Assembly: GCA_018366035.1 (NCBI GenBank)
Contig: JAGZIW010000005.1
Location: forward strand, 1 to 64,000
DNA length: 64,000 bases
Direction of reading: 5' to 3'
Origin: Butyricicoccus pullicaecorum
GTDB taxonomy: Bacteria; Bacillota; Clostridia; Oscillospirales; Butyricicoccaceae
Shown here: positions 61,566 through 64,000 of the stretch, piece after piece
How the letters are laid out: the number at the start of each line of letters is the position of its first letter
Position numbering within the stretch: position 1 is the first letter of the stretch
Made by a program: the position numbers and the translations under genes
Notes under the pieces: model-generated
Told to the model about the DNA's origin: nothing
Seen by the model: only the letters and a program-made list of their open reading frames with translations
The model's database searches: none

Positions 61566-63743
61566 TTAAATTTCATACCAGAGAATCTCGTTTGCCTCCA
61601 TGTGCAGTGCAAAGCTGCTTCCGTCTCCACGATATACCACGGTATCCTGCGGCACATAGGTGTTATTTACCACGCAATATTTCCCGTTTTCGACATATGC
61701 ATGTACTTCTACATTAAAGTTTGTACTAAACCAGTGCTTTAGTTCCTCCTCACTGTGTGTACTCCACAGAATACTGCGGTATAAAATACGGCTGTTTTCA
61801 AAGCTGTATGGCAGTCCGCTGATATAAACTGATCGTCCCTTGCCAAAATCCTTGACCGCCATCTGGACTTCTTTTTCCCGCTGTACAAGGATCTCTGTTC
61901 CCTCATAGGCATATATGCTTTTTTTGCCCTCACCAAAATCCACAGGCTTTGTGGTGTCCTGCAAAATGAAATGTCCTGTATGCTCCTCCCAATTATATTT
62001 ATCATAATTGAGTGTAAATCCAGTCTCTTTCTCTACGCCCATCATACTGGCAAGCTGCAAATAATGTCCCTGATACTGATGACCAGACGGCTCGCCGACC
62101 CCAATAAAACCGCCGCCATTGTATACAAATTCACGAATCTTTGAGACAATCTGTGCGTCCTCCCAAATCGCACCGCCGGTATGTGCAGTATCTCCGTCGC
62201 CCACATTGATAAGCACATCTACATGATTCAAAATCTGTGCATCTTCCTTCAAATCTGCGAAGGAAATAAACTTCACATCAAACGGTGCACCAGAAAGTGC
62301 TTCTATAATGCCTGCATAGCTGTAATTCTGTTTTTGATACAGTGCATGGTGTACCATATGGCAGCCCCAGCTTCGAATCTTGCCCCAGCTATTCAGGACT
62401 GCAACGGTTTTAATGCAATATGGTGTGGTATTTCGTGCATTTTCATACAGCTCTCGAAATTCATTGCACACGTTCTCTACATAATCAATAAACTCCGGAA
62501 AATCCAATGCAAGCTTTAAGTATCCGCCATATCCAATGCGGTCAATGGGCTTACGCAGGATTGCACGTCTTGCAGTCACCCAGTTTTCCTTTGCTTCTTT
62601 GACCGGATCTCCACCTTCGTGAAAGGTATCTGGGAAAAAATAGGGCAAGAAGCGTCCCTCTGTATATTTAACTCCTGAAATATCAGAAATAAGACGCAGG
62701 GTGCTGCCATTTCCCACACTGCCAACCACAGCATCAAGTCCAATCGTGGAAAACTCTGGCATAAACGGCTCGGTTCCAATCCAGTGGTCTCCTAAAAACA
62801 TCATGGCTTCCTTACCGCACGCATGTGTGATATCCACCATCTCTTTGGCAAGCTTTGCAACCTCCCGACGTTGGAATGCCTGAAAATCAAGAAATTCCTT
62901 GCTTGGCACGCGATACTGATTGTTATAATATCCTTGGTCAATGATATATTCCGGACGGAATGTATAACCAACCTCCTGCTCGAACTGCTCCAAAATATAG
63001 GGACTGACCGATGCCGAATATCCATACCAGTCTACATACTTTTCGCGCTTAAGCTTATCAAACATCAGAGTAAACTGATGGAAGAAGGTTGTATAGCGAA
63101 TGACATTGACATAGGGGTGCTCCTCACAGAACTTACGCAAACGCTCCATTGCATATTTATGGGTTTTCGGCTGGCGCACATCAAAGGTAATCTGATGCTC
63201 AAAATCCTTCCAGTCATTGGTTACGGCATTATACATATGCACCGGATCCCAAATGATATAGGCAAGGAAGCTCACCGTATATTCATGAAACGTCTGTGGC
63301 TCAGCAATCTCGACGCAGCCCGTTTCTTCACAATACCGCCATAAGTCAGGTGCCAGCACTTCTCCCGTCGTGCGGTCAATGACCTCCCACCATCGTGTGA
63401 TATCATCTCTTGTATTGACCTGCATCAGCTCGTCAGAAATTCCCTGCATCAGCGGGATTTCCAGCATACCACCAGTTGCAGTATGGAAAGCAGTCATAAT
63501 GTAGCACTGTTGTATCTCATCTGGATTCGCCTTTGCCCAAGCATTATCCTTGCGCGTTGTGTAATAGGTGGCATAGATTTTTGCGCCCGTTTTTGTCAGT
63601 TCCTCCGGAAACTCTGTTCCATCACAATCGCGTATGGCATCTGCACCCCAGCGCTTCAGTATCTCTATCGTTTCTGGTACAATATCCAGATTGGTGGGAA
63701 TGGTTACCCGTCCATGCTTCAAATCTTGCTTTTGTTCTGTCAT
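61566..63743 (-). CDS. lnpA: GH112 1,3-beta-galactosyl-N-acetylhexosamine phosphorylase
   Basis: 725 residues, normal for GH112. Splits lacto-N-biose or galacto-N-biose with phosphate into galactose-1-phosphate and GlcNAc or GalNAc in the cytoplasm. Family-typical segments: HGRVTIPTNLD (11-21), CDGTEFPEEL near 42, FLGDHWIGTEPFMPEF near 315-330 carrying the likely general-acid aspartate, DAVVGSVGNGSTLR near 336-349, and a C-terminal Rossmann-like domain (about 430-640) with beta-sandwich tail. No signal peptide. Preceded nine bases by a small membrane gene and the end of a sugar ABC permease, an arrangement expected of a mucin or milk oligosaccharide cluster. Confidence 0.95.
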   Translation of the reverse strand: MTEQKQDLKHGRVTIPTNLDIVPETIEILKRWGADAIRDCDGTEFPEELTKTGAKIYATYYTTRKDNAWAKANPDEIQQCYIMTAFHTATGGMLEIPLMQGISDELMQVNTRDDITRWWEVIDRTTGEVLAPDLWRYCEETGCVEIAEPQTFHEYTVSFLAYIIWDPVHMYNAVTNDWKDFEHQITFDVRQPKTHKYAMERLRKFCEEHPYVNVIRYTTFFHQFTLMFDKLKREKYVDWYGYSASVSPYILEQFEQEVGYTFRPEYIIDQGYYNNQYRVPSKEFLDFQAFQRREVAKLAKEMVDITHACGKEAMMFLGDHWIGTEPFMPEFSTIGLDAVVGSVGNGSTLRLISDISGVKYTEGRFLPYFFPDTFHEGGDPVKEAKENWVTARRAILRKPIDRIGYGGYLKLALDFPEFIDYVENVCNEFRELYENARNTTPYCIKTVAVLNSWGKIRSWGCHMVHHALYQKQNYSYAGIIEALSGAPFDVKFISFADLKEDAQILNHVDVLINVGDGDTAHTGGAIWEDAQIVSKIREFVYNGGGFIGVGEPSGHQYQGHYLQLASMMGVEKETGFTLNYDKYNWEEHTGHFILQDTTKPVDFGEGKKSIYAYEGTEILVQREKEVQMAVKDFGKGRSVYISGLPYSFENSRILYRSILWSTHSEEELKHWFSTNFNVEVHAYVENGKYCVVNNTYVPQDTVVYRGDGSSFALHMEANEILWYEI

Positions 63744-63752
63744 TGTGAACCC

Positions 63753-63956
63753 TCACTTTTTCCCACGTGGTGTTTGATACGGTTTGTTATAAAGAAATAA
63801 TGCAGTCAGCAGGAAGATGACTCCTACTATCATAATGCCCAGTCCAGCAAGCTGTCCTGTCATTTTCCACCCAACGATGACAAGGGCAAGCCCCAGCACA
63901 AAGAAAGCTGCAATCAGCACTGCGCGCAGCGTCATATGCTCTTTCCAAAATTCCAT
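63753..63956 (-). CDS. Small two-span membrane protein next to sugar ABC permease
   Basis: 67 residues with two hydrophobic spans (about 10-30 and 34-55) and a basic tail (NKPYQTPRGKK). It lies between the ABC permease end (12 bases upstream) and GH112 (nine bases downstream), all on one strand. Short membrane proteins of this type (DUF6903-like) accompany sugar ABC operons in Clostridia; function unknown. The ATG at 63956 follows GAGGTG. Confidence 0.75.
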   Translation of the reverse strand: MEFWKEHMTLRAVLIAAFFVLGLALVIVGWKMTGQLAGLGIMIVGVIFLLTALFLYNKPYQTPRGKK

Positions 63957-63968
63957 ACGATCACCTCT

Positions 63969-64000
63969 TTATCCCTTGAGTCCGCCAGCAGTCATACCTT
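63969..64000 (-). CDS. C-terminus of a CUT1 sugar ABC transporter permease (runs off right edge)
   Basis: Only ten codons and the stop are present, reading GMTAGGLKG. A terminal KG with TAGxxKG-like wording is the usual end of MalG/CUT1-type inner-membrane permeases. With GH112 downstream it is probably part of a lacto-N-biose/galacto-N-biose importer. The call rests on a short tail and position. Confidence 0.55.
   Translation of the reverse strand, partial: GMTAGGLKG

Noticed and set aside
1..64000. tRNA, rRNA, CRISPR array, insertion sequence or prophage
   Set aside because: Intergenic stretches were read on both strands; none shows a cloverleaf, regular repeats, transposase or integrase.

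Overview
The window looks like a chromosomal segment of a spore-forming, anaerobic, gut-type Clostridia (Firmicutes). I infer this from an alpha/beta small acid-soluble spore protein, HPr kinase, an [FeFe]-hydrogenase, two flavodiiron proteins, hybrid cluster protein, and genes for galactose, mucin-type galactoside and glycosaminoglycan use. Codon use, Shine-Dalgarno sites (AGGAGG type) and sigma-A style promoters agree. An Oscillospirales/Butyricicoccaceae-like member is plausible but unproven. No rRNA, tRNA, insertion sequence, prophage or CRISPR array was seen; the segment reads as ordinary core plus carbohydrate accessory chromosome.

Layout. 1-9.7 kb (minus strand): metH (cut by the left edge) with a detached reactivation-domain gene and tatD, then metG, a DUF975-like membrane protein, a VanW/G5 cell-wall protein, ychF and a TauE/SafE transporter. 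9.7-15.6 kb: a membrane-anchored hypothetical, flavodiiron fprA, secA, and a cation exchanger behind a yybP-ykoY Mn2+ riboswitch. 15.9-17.9 kb (plus): prfB without the usual frameshift, and a TSUP transporter split into two 119-aa genes. 18.1-25.2 kb: secreted polysaccharide lyase family 8 enzyme, MATE exporter, DUF308 protein, thioredoxin/thioredoxin reductase, and an orphan gene. 25.3-41.2 kb (minus): second fprA, mglBAC galactose transporter, a substrate-binding-protein/histidine kinase/response-regulator trio, galK-galE-galT-galM and a LacI-type regulator. 41.6-49.8 kb: paired small membrane proteins, spore protein, a 6S-RNA-like transcript, an NSS-family symporter, hemerythrin and hcp, a membrane polyferredoxin with ferredoxin, and a group B-like [FeFe]-hydrogenase. 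50-64 kb: pepF, a glycerophosphodiesterase, a SUV3-like helicase, rpmB, hprK, a PHP phosphatase with ROK glucokinase, an amidase, a C-GCAxxG-C-C protein, a methyltransferase and a GH112 phosphorylase next to the end of a sugar ABC permease.

How it works together. Galactose would be sensed outside the cell by a lipoprotein/kinase/regulator trio and inside by the LacI-type regulator, imported by MglBAC and run through the Leloir genes. GH112 releases galactose-1-phosphate from Gal-beta-1,3-HexNAc disaccharides, feeding the same GalT/GalE step. PL8 attacks glycosaminoglycans, so the cell appears equipped for host glycans. FprA x2, Hcp, hemerythrin, Trx/TrxB and the iron-sulfur proteins form an O2/NO/redox defence set expected of a strict anaerobe. 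The least expected items are the 6S-like RNA, the complete Mn2+ ON-switch, the split TSUP pair, the bacterial SUV3-like helicase and the matching operators at galK and galR.
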